Shown here piece after piece: positions 46,813 to 55,710 of a DNA stretch of 64,000 bases (positions are counted from its first letter, which is position 1; every line of letters begins with the position of its first letter). Source of the DNA: an uncultured Clostridia bacterium. GTDB taxonomy: Bacteria > Bacillota > Clostridia > TANB77 > CAG-465. The position numbers were made by a program, and so were the translations under genes. Below the pieces are notes generated by a model, which was not told where the DNA came from, made no database searches, and saw only the letters and a program-made list of their open reading frames with translations. Where the stretch lies: positions 1-64,000 of the forward strand of contig CALXEQ010000007.1 in the NCBI GenBank assembly GCA_944387375.1. Direction: 5' to 3'.

Positions 46813-47476
46813 ATTTATACCCCATTCCTCTTACTGTAACAATTTTATCTCTATATTTTCCTAAATTATTTCTTAACATTTTTACATGTGTATCAACTGT
46901 TCTATCTTCTCCAAAAAAGTCATATCCCCAAACTTCATTTAATATTTTTTCTCTGGATAATGCAATATTTTTATTTATTATAAAATATTGTAACAATTCA
47001 TACTCTTTAGGAGTTAAATCTTTTTTAACACCATCAACATACACATTTCTACCCAACATGTCAACTTCTAATCCTTCTAAGACATATTTATCTTGTAACA
47101 CATTTTTACCTGCTGCTGATTTACTTCTATTTATAACTGCATTTATTCTTGCCATTAACTCTTTAGGACTAAATGGTTTTACAACATAATCATCTATCCC
47201 TATTTCAAATCCAAAAAGCTTATCATATTCCTCGCTTCTTGCTGAAAGCATTATTACTGGAATATTTTTAGTTTTTCTTATTTCTTTTATAGAAGAAAAT
47301 CCATCAAGTTTTGGCATCATTATATCCATAATAATTATATCATAATTATTATCTTTACACTTTGTAATAGCTTCCATGCCATCACACGCCTCGTCAATTT
47401 CATAACCTTCAAATTCTGCATATTCTTTAATTACATTTCTTATCTTTTCCTCATCATCAACAACTAATACTCTCAT
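46802..47476 (-). CDS. OmpR/PhoB-family response regulator
   Basis: A 224-residue regulator. The receiver domain has acidic residues VDDEE, the phosphoacceptor Asp in IIIMDIMMPKLDG, and Lys in YVVKPFSPKEL. The C-terminal winged helix (LTPKEYELLQYFIINKNIALSREKILNEVWGYDF...DTHVKMLRNNLG) binds DNA. It is cotranscribed with the kinase. Candidate operators are an inverted repeat in its own upstream region and the direct-repeat array at 45146-45188. Confidence 0.95.
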   Translation of the reverse strand: MRVLVVDDEEKIRNVIKEYAEFEGYEIDEACDGMEAITKCKDNNYDIIIMDIMMPKLDGFSSIKEIRKTKNIPVIMLSARSEEYDKLFGFEIGIDDYVVKPFSPKELMARINAVINRSKSAAGKNVLQDKYVLEGLEVDMLGRNVYVDGVKKDLTPKEYELLQYFIINKNIALSREKILNEVWGYDFFGEDRTVDTHVKMLRNNLGKYRDKIVTVRGMGYKFEE

Positions 47477-47529
47477 ATCTTCCCACCTTTATCATTTCAA
47501 TTTAACATAACTTTATACTAACATACATA

Positions 47530-47550
47530 TGTGATAAATTTATGATATGT
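47530..47550 (-). repeat. 21-bp element shared with the 3' side of the kinase gene
   Basis: The plus strand reads TGTGATAAATTTATGATATGT; it matches 45280-45300 at 18 of 21 positions. It overlaps the left arm of the inverted repeat at 47541-47568. Confidence 0.4.
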
Positions 47551-47568
47551 TTATAAAATTATATCATA
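47541..47568. promoter_or_regulatory. Inverted repeat upstream of the response regulator gene
   Basis: TATGATAT, 12 bases, ATATCATA is a perfect 8-bp inverted repeat overlapping a candidate TATAAT -10 box. It may be an operator for autoregulation; this is inference. Confidence 0.4.
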
Positions 47569-47586
47569 TAGTTTCGTATTTTAAAA

Positions 47587-47622
47587 GAAAAAAATATCTA
47601 AGTTTTTTACTCAGATATTTTT
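47587..47622 (-). terminator. Terminator of the 47654-47920 gene
   Basis: AAAAATATCTGAGT pairs with ACTTAGATATTTTT in the minus-strand RNA, with one G-U wobble, followed by a U-run. Confidence 0.75.
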
Positions 47623-47653
47623 GCTTACATTAAAATTTTTCATATTAATTCTC

Positions 47654-47920
47654 CTATAACCTTATCTTAAATTTCTTTTTTAATATTTTATATAATTCTT
47701 TAACTTTTATATTATCTGTTATAAATATAGTCATAGGAAAATAATCATAAACTATACAATATGTACCATTTTTTACATTAGTTTCGTCAGTTAAAAACTC
47801 TATTTTTTCTCCATCTGTAATAAAATGGTTTGAATCTAAATTTATATTCATTGTTTCTAGTTTATGTATTTTTATATCATTTTCTTTTGCTTTTTTAATA
47901 AACTTATCCAATTGATTCAT
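47654..47920 (-). CDS. Small cytosolic protein of unknown function
   Basis: An 88-residue soluble protein with a strong GGGAGG ribosome-binding site, its own promoter and a terminator. It is rich in Lys, Asp and Ile, with no membrane segment. Notable phrases are KIEFLTDETNVKNGTYCIVYDYFPMT (avoiding longer quotation) and a basic C-terminal KELYKILKKKFKIRL helix. No family was recognised. Confidence 0.65.
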   Translation of the reverse strand: MNQLDKFIKKAKENDIKIHKLETMNINLDSNHFITDGEKIEFLTDETNVKNGTYCIVYDYFPMTIFITDNIKVKELYKILKKKFKIRL

Positions 47921-47983
47921 AATTATATTCCTCCCTTTAATCTACATATTAATGTATTTTTTTACATTTTTTATTTCCTTAGA

Positions 47984-48012
47984 ATTATACCATTATATCT
48001 TAAGAATTTCAA
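47984..48012 (-). promoter_or_regulatory. Promoter of the 47654-47920 gene
   Basis: TTGAAA (48012-48007), 17 bases, TATAAT (47989-47984). Confidence 0.65.
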
Positions 48013-48017
48013 ATCAA

Positions 48018-49214
48018 TTATATATTCTTAACAATTTCATATGTATCTCTTGCTATCATAAGTTCTTCATTTGTTGGTACAACATATAATTTTACTTTTG
48101 AATCATCTGTACTTATTAAAGCTTCACATGCTCTTACATTATTTCTATCTTTATCTAATTTTATGCCTAGAAATTCTAAATGTTTACATATTCTTTCTCT
48201 TGCTTCTATTCCCTTTTCGCCTACACCACCACTAAATGTTATAACATCTAATCCTTGTAGAGGTACCATATACGAAACTATAGTCTGTGCTATTTTATAT
48301 GCTTGTGTATCTAAAGCAAGTATAGATCTTTCATCTCCTTGCTTATATTCTTTTTCTATGTCCCTATAATCTTCTGATACACCAGATACTCCCCAAGCTC
48401 CTGACTTTTTATTTAACATTCCTTCAACTTCATTAGTATCCAAATTTTCTAAATTCATAATATATGGAATTATTGCTGGATCTATATCTCCACATCTTGT
48501 GGCCATAGGAATTCCTGCTGTAGGTGTAAGTCCCATCGTAGTATCTACTGATTTTCCAAAGTTTATCGCACAAATAGATGCACCTTGACCCAAATGACAA
48601 TTAATTATTTTTAATTCCTTTATATCCTTATGTAAAATTTGAGCAATTCTATTTGATACGTACATATGACTTGTTCCATGAAAACCGTATTTTCTAATTT
48701 TATACTTTTCATAATATTTATATGGTATTTGATATATGTATGCAGTTGACGGTAAACTTTGATGAAAAGCAGTATCAAAAACAGCAACCATAGGTTTATC
48801 CTTCATCACTTTTTTTGTAGCCTTTATTCCAGCAAGCCCTTCAGGATTATGAAGTGGAGCAAGAGGTACACATTTTTTTATTTCTTCTACCACTTCATCT
48901 GTTATTAGAACAGATTTATTATACTTTTCTCCACCATGAACTATTCTATGACCTACAGCACCAATTTCATCTAGCGAAGATATTAAATTATATTTTGGAT
49001 CCTGCAATAAATTTAAAACTGTTTTTATAGCCTCCTCATAACTTCTTGCTGCTTTTTCAATCTCATGTTTTTCACCTTTTATATTAATCCTTAAACAGGA
49101 TCTTTTTCCACCTATTCTTTCATAATTTCCTTTAACCATTCTCTCTTCATTTTCCATATCAATAAGTTGAAATTTTAAAGATGAGCTTCCACAATTTAAA
49201 ACTAATATTTTCAT
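48018..49214 (-). CDS. ackA: Acetate kinase
   Basis: About 398 residues; makes ATP from acetyl phosphate in fermentation. ILVLNCGSSSLKF, RIVHGGEKY, VFDTAFHQSLP, RYGFHG-type HGTSHMYVS, CHLGQGASICAI and FSGGVGEKG are the acetokinase signatures. A GTG at 49223 overlaps the Shine-Dalgarno, so ATG at 49214 was chosen (AGGAG 8 bases upstream). pta is not adjacent in the window. Confidence 0.97.
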   Translation of the reverse strand: MKILVLNCGSSSLKFQLIDMENEERMVKGNYERIGGKRSCLRINIKGEKHEIEKAARSYEEAIKTVLNLLQDPKYNLISSLDEIGAVGHRIVHGGEKYNKSVLITDEVVEEIKKCVPLAPLHNPEGLAGIKATKKVMKDKPMVAVFDTAFHQSLPSTAYIYQIPYKYYEKYKIRKYGFHGTSHMYVSNRIAQILHKDIKELKIINCHLGQGASICAINFGKSVDTTMGLTPTAGIPMATRCGDIDPAIIPYIMNLENLDTNEVEGMLNKKSGAWGVSGVSEDYRDIEKEYKQGDERSILALDTQAYKIAQTIVSYMVPLQGLDVITFSGGVGEKGIEARERICKHLEFLGIKLDKDRNNVRACEALISTDDSKVKLYVVPTNEELMIARDTYEIVKNI

Positions 49215-49243
49215 TATAATCACTCCTTTTAAGTTGATGTATT

Positions 49244-49272
49244 ATTATATCATCTAAAAATATTATTGTAAA
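49244..49272 (-). promoter_or_regulatory. Promoter of ackA
   Basis: TTTACA (49272-49267), 17 bases, TATAAT (49249-49244). Confidence 0.7.
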
Positions 49273-49293
49273 TATTTTTTATAAATATAAGTA

Positions 49294-49324
49294 TAAAAAA
49301 ATACTAGCTATAAAATAGCCAGTA
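49294..49324 (-). terminator. Terminator of the nucleotidase gene
   Basis: TACTGGCTAT pairs with ATAGCTAGTA in the minus-strand RNA (one G-U wobble) and seven U residues follow. Confidence 0.75.
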
Positions 49325-49331
49325 CATAAAT

Positions 49332-49898
49332 TTATCCAAGTAAAAGCTTTTCTATTTGTCTCCATCCTTTTACTCTTTTTATATTTGCTTTATTTAAAGT
49401 CTCATCATCAATATCACGGTTATGATATGCATCATATAGTAGCTTTGTTTTTACATTACCTTGTAAATGATGTATTCTATCATCAATTTGTACATCTGCA
49501 TCAAATAAGTTTTTAGAATTTGTAAATATGAATTTTCTAGGATCTAGAAAAGGAAATTCCTTTATTAAATAATTAAACTTATCCATATAAAGTTTTCCAG
49601 ATCTTAGCTCTATGCCAAACATTACACATGCTGTACAAATGTATATGTCATACTCTGTCATAAGATTTTTTAATACTTCTTTTACATCATTCATTAAAAT
49701 TGCATCATCATATCCATTATGCTGTAAATAAAAATTATAAAATTCTTCCTTTTTTTCTTGAGGTCCTATAATATCATCAATAATATATTCTTTAAAGTCC
49801 TCTTCCTTATAATTTGTATTTAAAAATTTGTTTAATATTGTCAAAAATCCAGGATAGCATATGACATAATCTAAATCTACTAATAATTTCTTTTTCAT
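49332..49898 (-). CDS. Putative 5'(3')-deoxyribonucleotidase (HAD, NT5C type)
   Basis: A 188-residue HAD protein. LLVDLDYVICYPG carries the DxD nucleophile pair, YICTACVM the motif II Thr, and DADVQIDDRIHHL the motif IV Asp pair; KTKLLYDAYHN fits the NT5C-type family. It would dephosphorylate deoxynucleoside monophosphates. The usual residue after DxD is Gly or Thr rather than Tyr, so the exact substrate is uncertain. It lies 12 bases after an unknown gene. Confidence 0.72.
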   Translation of the reverse strand: MKKKLLVDLDYVICYPGFLTILNKFLNTNYKEEDFKEYIIDDIIGPQEKKEEFYNFYLQHNGYDDAILMNDVKEVLKNLMTEYDIYICTACVMFGIELRSGKLYMDKFNYLIKEFPFLDPRKFIFTNSKNLFDADVQIDDRIHHLQGNVKTKLLYDAYHNRDIDDETLNKANIKRVKGWRQIEKLLLG

Positions 49899-49910
49899 AA
49901 TATTACCTCC

Positions 49911-50867
49911 CTATATTAAACCACAATCAAGTTTTATGTTAGGATTATATAATGTATTACTCACATTTAATAATAATTCTATTATACAATATTTTTCATT
50001 TTCATCAAAAGTATTAAATACATTTTCATAAAATAAATAACTTATATATCTATATATTTCTATTTCTGTTTTATATTTAAAAATTAAATATTTAGTGTGT
50101 GTATCACTATTTTCCATAAAAATTGCAAATAGACTTATTTTCTTTAAATATTCTTCTGGAATTATTGAAAATATATATTCAAAATTATTCTTTCTTTTAT
50201 TCATTGCTAATTCTAAAACATTACTACCTGCTATTTGTAATAAAGTTTCTAAAAACTTTGATCGTCTATAAAAAATATTATTATAATTTGTCACAAAAGA
50301 TGAGATTATATCTGAACTTGCATAATCTATATAAGTGCACCACTTATCTAAAATACTTCTTCTAAACCCACCTATATATGGTAATTTGTTTCCTCCAAAG
50401 TCTGTAAGCATTGTATATTCAAAATTTCTATTTTTCTTTAAGGCATTTTCTAAAATTTTATAACTTTGAAATACTTTTTCCTCATTTTTGCTTACATACT
50501 CCTCTATTAAAAAAGCAAGTGCTTTTATAAGTACTCCAATATCACAAGATGAAACCGTTTCTTCCCACATTATAATTTTTTTATCACATCTATTACTATA
50601 TATTATGCTTTCAATTCCAAAGTCTATATATCCATATGAGTGAATATTTCTATCTATATCATGAGCTACATTATCTGCAGATGTTATAACTTTTTCTGTC
50701 TTTATTTTTAATTTCTTTGTTTTTAAATCAGTCAATAAATTTTTAATAATTTCCTTACTATATATTTCTTTTGCCTCTTTCATACAAATTAAAACTTGTC
50801 TTAGTGGTTCTTTTAATCTTTGATCAACATTATCTAAAAGCTCTATATTAACGTCTTCAAAATACAT
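49911..50867 (-). CDS. Protein of unknown function (318 residues)
   Basis: A soluble, mainly helical protein without signal peptide or membrane helix. Short recognisable segments include KVITSADNVAHDIDRNIHSYGYIDFG and DSDTHTKYLIFKYKTE-like stretches in the C-terminal third. It starts with MYFEDVNIELL after an AGGAGGTGA site. No family was recognised. It is followed by the nucleotidase in the same operon. Confidence 0.7.
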   Translation of the reverse strand: MYFEDVNIELLDNVDQRLKEPLRQVLICMKEAKEIYSKEIIKNLLTDLKTKKLKIKTEKVITSADNVAHDIDRNIHSYGYIDFGIESIIYSNRCDKKIIMWEETVSSCDIGVLIKALAFLIEEYVSKNEEKVFQSYKILENALKKNRNFEYTMLTDFGGNKLPYIGGFRRSILDKWCTYIDYASSDIISSFVTNYNNIFYRRSKFLETLLQIAGSNVLELAMNKRKNNFEYIFSIIPEEYLKKISLFAIFMENSDTHTKYLIFKYKTEIEIYRYISYLFYENVFNTFDENEKYCIIELLLNVSNTLYNPNIKLDCGLI

Positions 50868-50966
50868 TACATCACCTCCTAAAATTTAATTAAATTTTAT
50901 TATTATAATTCTCAACAAACACTATTATATCATTATGTTAATTACATGTCAATTAAATATGACAGC

Positions 50967-50997
50967 AAAAAGACTCGTAAATTTTACGAATCTTTTT
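50967..50997 (-). terminator. Terminator at the end of the frameshifted gene
   Basis: AAAAAGATTCGTAAA pairs with TTTACGAGTCTTTTT, with one G-U wobble in the minus-strand RNA. The stop codon of the upstream frame lies inside the stem. Confidence 0.8.
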
Positions 50998-51422
50998 CAA
51001 CTTTAACAAAATATATATGATTTGTCTTTATTTTATATACATCATCAGTTATTTTCTTTATATGTTTTACTGGAGTTGTTGTTATACTATCTTCATATAC
51101 TCCACCATAATAATACATTAATCTTTTACACACAAAAGGTTCGTTTTTCTTTGGAACATCTTTTGAAATAGCTAAATATGCATTATTCTTTTTGTTTTTT
51201 GAAGATAATATTAAATATGTATTTTTAAAATCATTCATTATAAAAATATTAGTTGCTAACCATTTTATACTTTTTTTATCATATAAAACAGTATCTTTGT
51301 ATCCATTTATACAATTATTTTCTATATTTAATATAGATACTCCTATTCTACTACCGATTTAAAAATAATGGTATTTTTGCATCACTAACAGCAAACAATA
51401 CATTTCTTTTACTTAAATTCAT
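50984..51422 (-). pseudogene. Gene of unknown function broken by a one-base frameshift
   Basis: ATG at 51422 has a very strong GGAGGGA site and starts MNLSKRNVLFAVSDAKIPLF, but that frame stops at TAG at 51353-51351. The +1 frame is open across the break and continues without interruption as IGSRIGVSILNIENN into MNDFKNTYLIL and on to the stop at 50984. Removing one A near 51357-51365 restores a single protein of about 145 residues. The internal ATG at 51238 has no ribosome-binding site. Either a real recent frameshift or a sequencing error explains this. No family was recognised. Confidence 0.7.
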
Positions 51423-51501
51423 AATTATCTCCCTCCTAAAAATTTTTATTTGTTTATATAAATATTATACCATTTAATGATACCATATTTTACATAAAAA
51501 A

Positions 51502-52212
51502 TCAAGAGAGACACCCCTTTAAAATTTTTACACTTTTTTTATATTCTGGCATATATTTTTCTACTAAATTCCAAAATTCCCTTTGATGATTCATATATTT
51601 TAAATGACAAAGCTCATGCAAACACACATACCTTATTTCATCTTTACTATACCAAATTATATTTTGATTAATTTTAATTATTTTTTTGGATGAACAACTT
51701 CCCCATATACTTTTAAATTTTCTAACTTCAACTTTTAGTGGTAAAAGTTTTGTCTTCTTTATCATTTCATTCATAATTTTTTGAATATAAAAAATAGCAA
51801 TTTCTTTTTGTTTTTGCTCTATTTTTCTTTGTACTATACTATAATCTGATATCTTTATGTAATTAGGAACAACAACATTACAAGTTTTTTCATCCATATC
51901 TACTTCTATTTTTTTTACATCTTTAACAATAAAATTTATATCTATTCTTTTACCGAGAATATACAAATATTTATTTTTTAAAATATTTGTATCTCTATTT
52001 TCTCTTTTTTCATACTCTTTTAGATTTTTATATATCCATTTTGATTTTTTGCTTACTAATTCTTCTATTTTTTTATCTGTCACATAAATCGGAGATTTTA
52101 CTATAACTTGTCCATTCTTTATGTGTATGTATATATTTTTTATTCTAGATTTTAATATTATATATTTTACATCAATATCTTTATATTTAAATTCTTTTTG
52201 TATACTTTTCAT
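51502..52212 (-). CDS. YgjP/SprT-like M48-type metallopeptidase
   Basis: A 236-residue protein of the YgjP (DUF45) family. WGSCSSKKIIKINQNIIWYS, the zinc motif in YVCLHELCHLKYMNH (HExxH with a third His), and FWNLVEKYMPEYK are diagnostic. YgjP-type proteins are often linked to restriction-modification loci or nucleotide metabolism, and no substrate is established. It lies 8 bases after the HMUDK-helical-domain gene. Confidence 0.85.
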   Translation of the reverse strand: MKSIQKEFKYKDIDVKYIILKSRIKNIYIHIKNGQVIVKSPIYVTDKKIEELVSKKSKWIYKNLKEYEKRENRDTNILKNKYLYILGKRIDINFIVKDVKKIEVDMDEKTCNVVVPNYIKISDYSIVQRKIEQKQKEIAIFYIQKIMNEMIKKTKLLPLKVEVRKFKSIWGSCSSKKIIKINQNIIWYSKDEIRYVCLHELCHLKYMNHQREFWNLVEKYMPEYKKSVKILKGCLS

Positions 52213-52220
52213 AATTCACC

Positions 52221-53162
52221 TTATATTTTAGCATCCCATTTCAAAGGAAGTATATATTCTATTTTATTATTATTCTTAATATATTTCTTTTTTATTTTTA
52301 TTCTATTGGATTTTAAATCTGGTCTTCTAACTCTTAAATATTTGTCTAATTCACAAAACAAATTTTGTATATCAATATATTGAAGTTTTCTACCATTTAT
52401 ATACTTAAATTTTAATTTTAATCTCTCAAATTCAGACTCTTGCACATCATACATATACTTAATTACATCTTCATATGTTGATCCTTCTAAATTAGAAAAA
52501 CACTTTTTTATTCCCCTTATTGCACCAGGACCTGCAATAGTAAATTCATCTTCTCTAAAATTTACTACCTCACTATAATTTATATCTGTAACTAATTGAT
52601 AAGCCATAAAATTGCCAATAAGTGGATATTCTTTTAAAACATTAAACGCTTCTTTCATGCTTTTACAATTTATAATTTTATTTTGCATTTTATCTTTTAT
52701 AAACATCTTTTCTAACAATGCTAAATGATTTTGATGTTTCATTTCATAACCAAAAGCTTTATTTGCACATGATATATATGCATCATTATATATTTTATTT
52801 CCATTATTTTTATATTCTATTAATAGCCTATCATAAGACTTAAAAGAAAAATTCTCTAATACTATATCTTTAAGTTCTTCCACTAAATAATTCCAAGTAT
52901 CCTCTTTATTAAAAATTTTAAATAACACTATTCTAAATATAATATCCTCTTTTGAATATTCTACACCATTATATATAACGTTTTTTAATAAAAATTGTGA
53001 TACTCTATCAAGTACTCTATAACAATTACAAAATTTATACTCTTGTAATATTTTATCATTAGTATATGGCATATTTTTTCCATTTAACTTATTATAAAAT
53101 ATATTTTGTCTTTCATATGCAAAATACCAATACATATCATATATTTCCTGTCTTTTAATCAT
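52221..53162 (-). CDS. HMUDK helical-domain (alpha-glutamyl/putrescinyl thymine pyrophosphorylase-related) protein
   Basis: The 313-residue sequence begins with a segment containing YFAYERQNIFYNKLNG, MPYTNDKILQEYKFCNCYRV and LDRVSQFLLKNV. This matches the pattern (PxTxDxILxxYxFCNxYRxxDRVSQ) I associate with the helical domain of phage 5-hydroxymethyluracil DNA kinases and pyrophosphorylases, enzymes that build hypermodified thymine. No phage gene is nearby, so a chromosomal role is unknown. The assignment is from memory of the family pattern. It lies between ybaK and the YgjP gene. Confidence 0.6.
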   Translation of the reverse strand: MIKRQEIYDMYWYFAYERQNIFYNKLNGKNMPYTNDKILQEYKFCNCYRVLDRVSQFLLKNVIYNGVEYSKEDIIFRIVLFKIFNKEDTWNYLVEELKDIVLENFSFKSYDRLLIEYKNNGNKIYNDAYISCANKAFGYEMKHQNHLALLEKMFIKDKMQNKIINCKSMKEAFNVLKEYPLIGNFMAYQLVTDINYSEVVNFREDEFTIAGPGAIRGIKKCFSNLEGSTYEDVIKYMYDVQESEFERLKLKFKYINGRKLQYIDIQNLFCELDKYLRVRRPDLKSNRIKIKKKYIKNNNKIEYILPLKWDAKI

Positions 53163-53171
53163 AATTTACTC

Positions 53172-53642
53172 CTATTTTACTATATCATAAAATTCTGCTC
53201 TTACAACATCTGATAAATCATTTACTCCTACTTCTATTTGATATCCAATTCTTCCTCCACTAACAAATATATTACTATATTCTTTAGCAGATATATCTAT
53301 TATAGTTTTAAAACTTTTCTTCATTCCTATTGGCGAACATCCACCATGAACATATCCAGTAAGAGGTAGCAGTTCTTTTTGTTTAATCATTTCTACACTT
53401 TTTTCTCCAACACTTTTTGCAGCTTTTTTCAAATCCAATTCTTTATTTACTGGAACTATAAAAACATAATATACTCCACTTCCTGCTCTTGTAACCAAAG
53501 TTTTAAATACTTGATTTGGATCTTCATTAAGTACATTTACTACTTCCATTCCAGATATAGCATTTGTGTCTTTATAACAATAAGGTTTATACCATATTTT
53601 CTTACTATCTAAAATTCTCATAACATTTGTTTTGTCTTGCAT
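53172..53642 (-). CDS. ybaK: Cys-tRNA(Pro)/Cys-tRNA(Cys) deacylase YbaK
   Basis: A 156-residue editing-domain protein that hydrolyses mischarged Cys-tRNA(Pro). FKTLVTR, the catalytic Lys in that strand, GYVHGGCSPIGMKK and VSGGRIGYQIEV are the YbaK/EbsC signatures. It is the first gene of a three-gene unit with the HMUDK-related and YgjP proteins. Confidence 0.93.
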   Translation of the reverse strand: MQDKTNVMRILDSKKIWYKPYCYKDTNAISGMEVVNVLNEDPNQVFKTLVTRAGSGVYYVFIVPVNKELDLKKAAKSVGEKSVEMIKQKELLPLTGYVHGGCSPIGMKKSFKTIIDISAKEYSNIFVSGGRIGYQIEVGVNDLSDVVRAEFYDIVK

Positions 53643-53658
53643 TTATATCACCTTTTTT

Positions 53659-53687
53659 AGTTTATCATAGTATATTTTTAATTTCAA
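53659..53687 (-). promoter_or_regulatory. Promoter of ybaK
   Basis: TTGAAA (53687-53682), 17 bases, TAAACT (53664-53659). Confidence 0.6.
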
Positions 53688-53691
53688 CTAA

Positions 53692-53718
53692 AAAGAAAAA
53701 AGCACTTAAATAAAGTGC
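53692..53718 (-). terminator. Terminator of the DUF3298-like gene
   Basis: GCACTT pairs with AAGTGC and a long U-run follows on the minus strand. Confidence 0.75.
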
Positions 53719-53725
53719 ATTAAAT

Positions 53726-54778
53726 TTATTTAGAAGAGACAAACGCCCTATCTTTTGTTTCTTCACTAACTGTAGATTCTAAAATTGTAAATACTTTTTT
53801 TGATACTGAAGATGATTCAAATAATTTTGTGTCATCTTTAAATCTATTATATATAGCTATATTTTTATAGTTATCTTTCATATCTATTTTTATTTCTTCT
53901 AAATCATCATTATATATGTATATATATTGTGGATCAAAATAAAATGTATTTACTTTACCTTTTACATATTCTTTATATATAGTTTTTATATTTGCATTAT
54001 CTGTAAATAAATCCTCAAATTCAATTTCTTCCATATCTTCTAGTGAAATGTTTAATGTTTTAATATCCTCGTTTACTCTATTTCCATCTATATCTTCGTA
54101 TGTTTTATATACTACATATGAAAGTGTATTAAAATTTACACTTAATTTAGTATGAACATCTATAAATAAAGTATTTTCATCACCAAGATAATTCTTATCA
54201 TAAAAATCTACACTTAAAGATTTTAACATTTCATTTATTTCATCTTGCTTGTCCTCATCTTTTAATCCATTTATTTGCTTATATTCAACATAAGCTTTAT
54301 CTCCTTCTATTCCTTCATAATTGTTATAAAAATTCCCACCCTTTACATGAACAACGCTTTCTATTTCTATTGGATATGCATTATAATTTTCATTAATGCT
54401 TGAAATACTTAAATTTGACGAATTATTACTATCGCTATTACTACTATTTGAAGCATTGTTTTGATTATTCGAATTATCTGTTTGCGTAACATTATTATTT
54501 GTATTTTGCTCTTCATTTGTATCAGATGTACCCTTAAATACTTTTATCATTACAAAAATTGCTATTATAATAACGATTATAGCTATTATAATTATCACTG
54601 TATTAAAGATATCTCCACTTTCTTCATTCTCCACTTTTTGAATTCTTTTTTCCTCATTATTTTCCTTTATTTGATTTTCATATGAGCCACCTCTTCTTCT
54701 ATAAGTATCACTTTGAGGATACCTTTCCTCTATCTTTTTATCTGATAAAAAATTTTCTTCTTCATCTTCATATTTCAT
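53726..54778 (-). CDS. Single-pass membrane protein with Asn-rich linker and DUF3298-like domain
   Basis: A 350-residue protein. An acidic cytoplasmic N-terminus of about 58 residues precedes one membrane helix (IIIIAIIVIIIAIFVMIKVF), an Asn/Ser-rich linker (about 85-125) and an extracytoplasmic domain. The phrases LSVNFNTLSYVVYKTYEDI and TLNISLEDMEEIEFEDLFT resemble RsiV/PdaC-type DUF3298 domains. Role unknown; sensing of the cell envelope is one possibility. It is the last gene of a three-gene operon with two hydrolases. Confidence 0.65.
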   Translation of the reverse strand: MKYEDEEENFLSDKKIEERYPQSDTYRRRGGSYENQIKENNEEKRIQKVENEESGDIFNTVIIIIAIIVIIIAIFVMIKVFKGTSDTNEEQNTNNNVTQTDNSNNQNNASNSSNSDSNNSSNLSISSINENYNAYPIEIESVVHVKGGNFYNNYEGIEGDKAYVEYKQINGLKDEDKQDEINEMLKSLSVDFYDKNYLGDENTLFIDVHTKLSVNFNTLSYVVYKTYEDIDGNRVNEDIKTLNISLEDMEEIEFEDLFTDNANIKTIYKEYVKGKVNTFYFDPQYIYIYNDDLEEIKIDMKDNYKNIAIYNRFKDDTKLFESSSVSKKVFTILESTVSEETKDRAFVSSK

Positions 54779-54790
54779 ATAACTCCCCTC

Positions 54791-55702
54791 CTAACTAATA
54801 TTATTATCTAAAAATTTAAATATTTTATCCCAATATTTAATACCATCTTTATACATTGATTTTGCATGTGTAGCTTCACTTATTACTAATAAATCTTTTT
54901 TAGATTTATATTGATTATATAGTTCATATACCATAAATGTCGGAACAAAAGTATCTTTATCTCCATGTATAAATAATATTGGTACTTTACATTTATTAAG
55001 CTGAGTTATACATGATGCCTCTTTAAAATAATATCCCGCTTTTAGTTTACAAATAATACTTGAAATATATATTACAGGAAATTTAGGCAGCTTAAAAATC
55101 TTTTTTAGCTGATAAGACATTTCATCTTCAACAGACACATATCCACAATCTTCAATTGCACAAACAACATTTTTTAAATTTTCACCTACACTCATCATAA
55201 CAGTGGCAGCTCCCATAGATACACCATATAATATTATTTTTTTATTTGGATAGTTATTATTTATATATTCTACCCATTTTTTAATATCAAGTCTATCAAG
55301 CCATCCCATTCCTATATATTTTCCTTCACTTTTACCTGATGCTCTTAAATCTGGAAGTAAAACACTATATCCCCTTGTCTTAATAAATATATCTGCTCTT
55401 TGTTCCATATAAACAGAATTAGCACAATATCCATGAATTAATATTACAAACACATCTGATGAATTATTTACTACAACACTTGCATGTAATTTTAAATTAT
55501 CATATGAATTAATATATATTTCTTCTTTATTATTTAAAACAAAATATTCATTTTTTTCTTCTTCATCAGTATTATTCTTAAAAATCAAATTCTTGTTTGT
55601 ATCATTTCTTATTACTATATTAAAAAGTATATATGAAAATATAATAAAAAATACAAAAACTAAAACTATAAAACAAACAATAACAGTAATAGCTATATCC
55701 AT
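54791..55702 (-). CDS. Membrane-anchored alpha/beta hydrolase
   Basis: A 303-residue protein with an N-terminal helix (ITVIVCFIVLVFVFFIIFSYIL) and a serine-hydrolase domain. The oxyanion loop is VFVILIHGYCANS, the nucleophile Ser is in LYGVSMGAATVM, the Asp in LFIHGDKDTFVP and the His in SEATHAKSM. It resembles BAAT/YqkD-type hydrolases. Substrate unknown. It lies between the metallo-hydrolase and DUF3298-like genes with about 10-base gaps. Confidence 0.8.
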   Translation of the reverse strand: MDIAITVIVCFIVLVFVFFIIFSYILFNIVIRNDTNKNLIFKNNTDEEEKNEYFVLNNKEEIYINSYDNLKLHASVVVNNSSDVFVILIHGYCANSVYMEQRADIFIKTRGYSVLLPDLRASGKSEGKYIGMGWLDRLDIKKWVEYINNNYPNKKIILYGVSMGAATVMMSVGENLKNVVCAIEDCGYVSVEDEMSYQLKKIFKLPKFPVIYISSIICKLKAGYYFKEASCITQLNKCKVPILFIHGDKDTFVPTFMVYELYNQYKSKKDLLVISEATHAKSMYKDGIKYWDKIFKFLDNNIS

Positions 55703-55710
55703 TTTTTCTC

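Noticed and set aside
51351-51370. Programmed -1 frameshift at a UUUAAAU heptamer in the broken gene
   Set aside because: The heptamer is in the correct frame, but the -1 frame stops after four codons. The continuing protein is in the +1 frame, so an indel is the simpler explanation.
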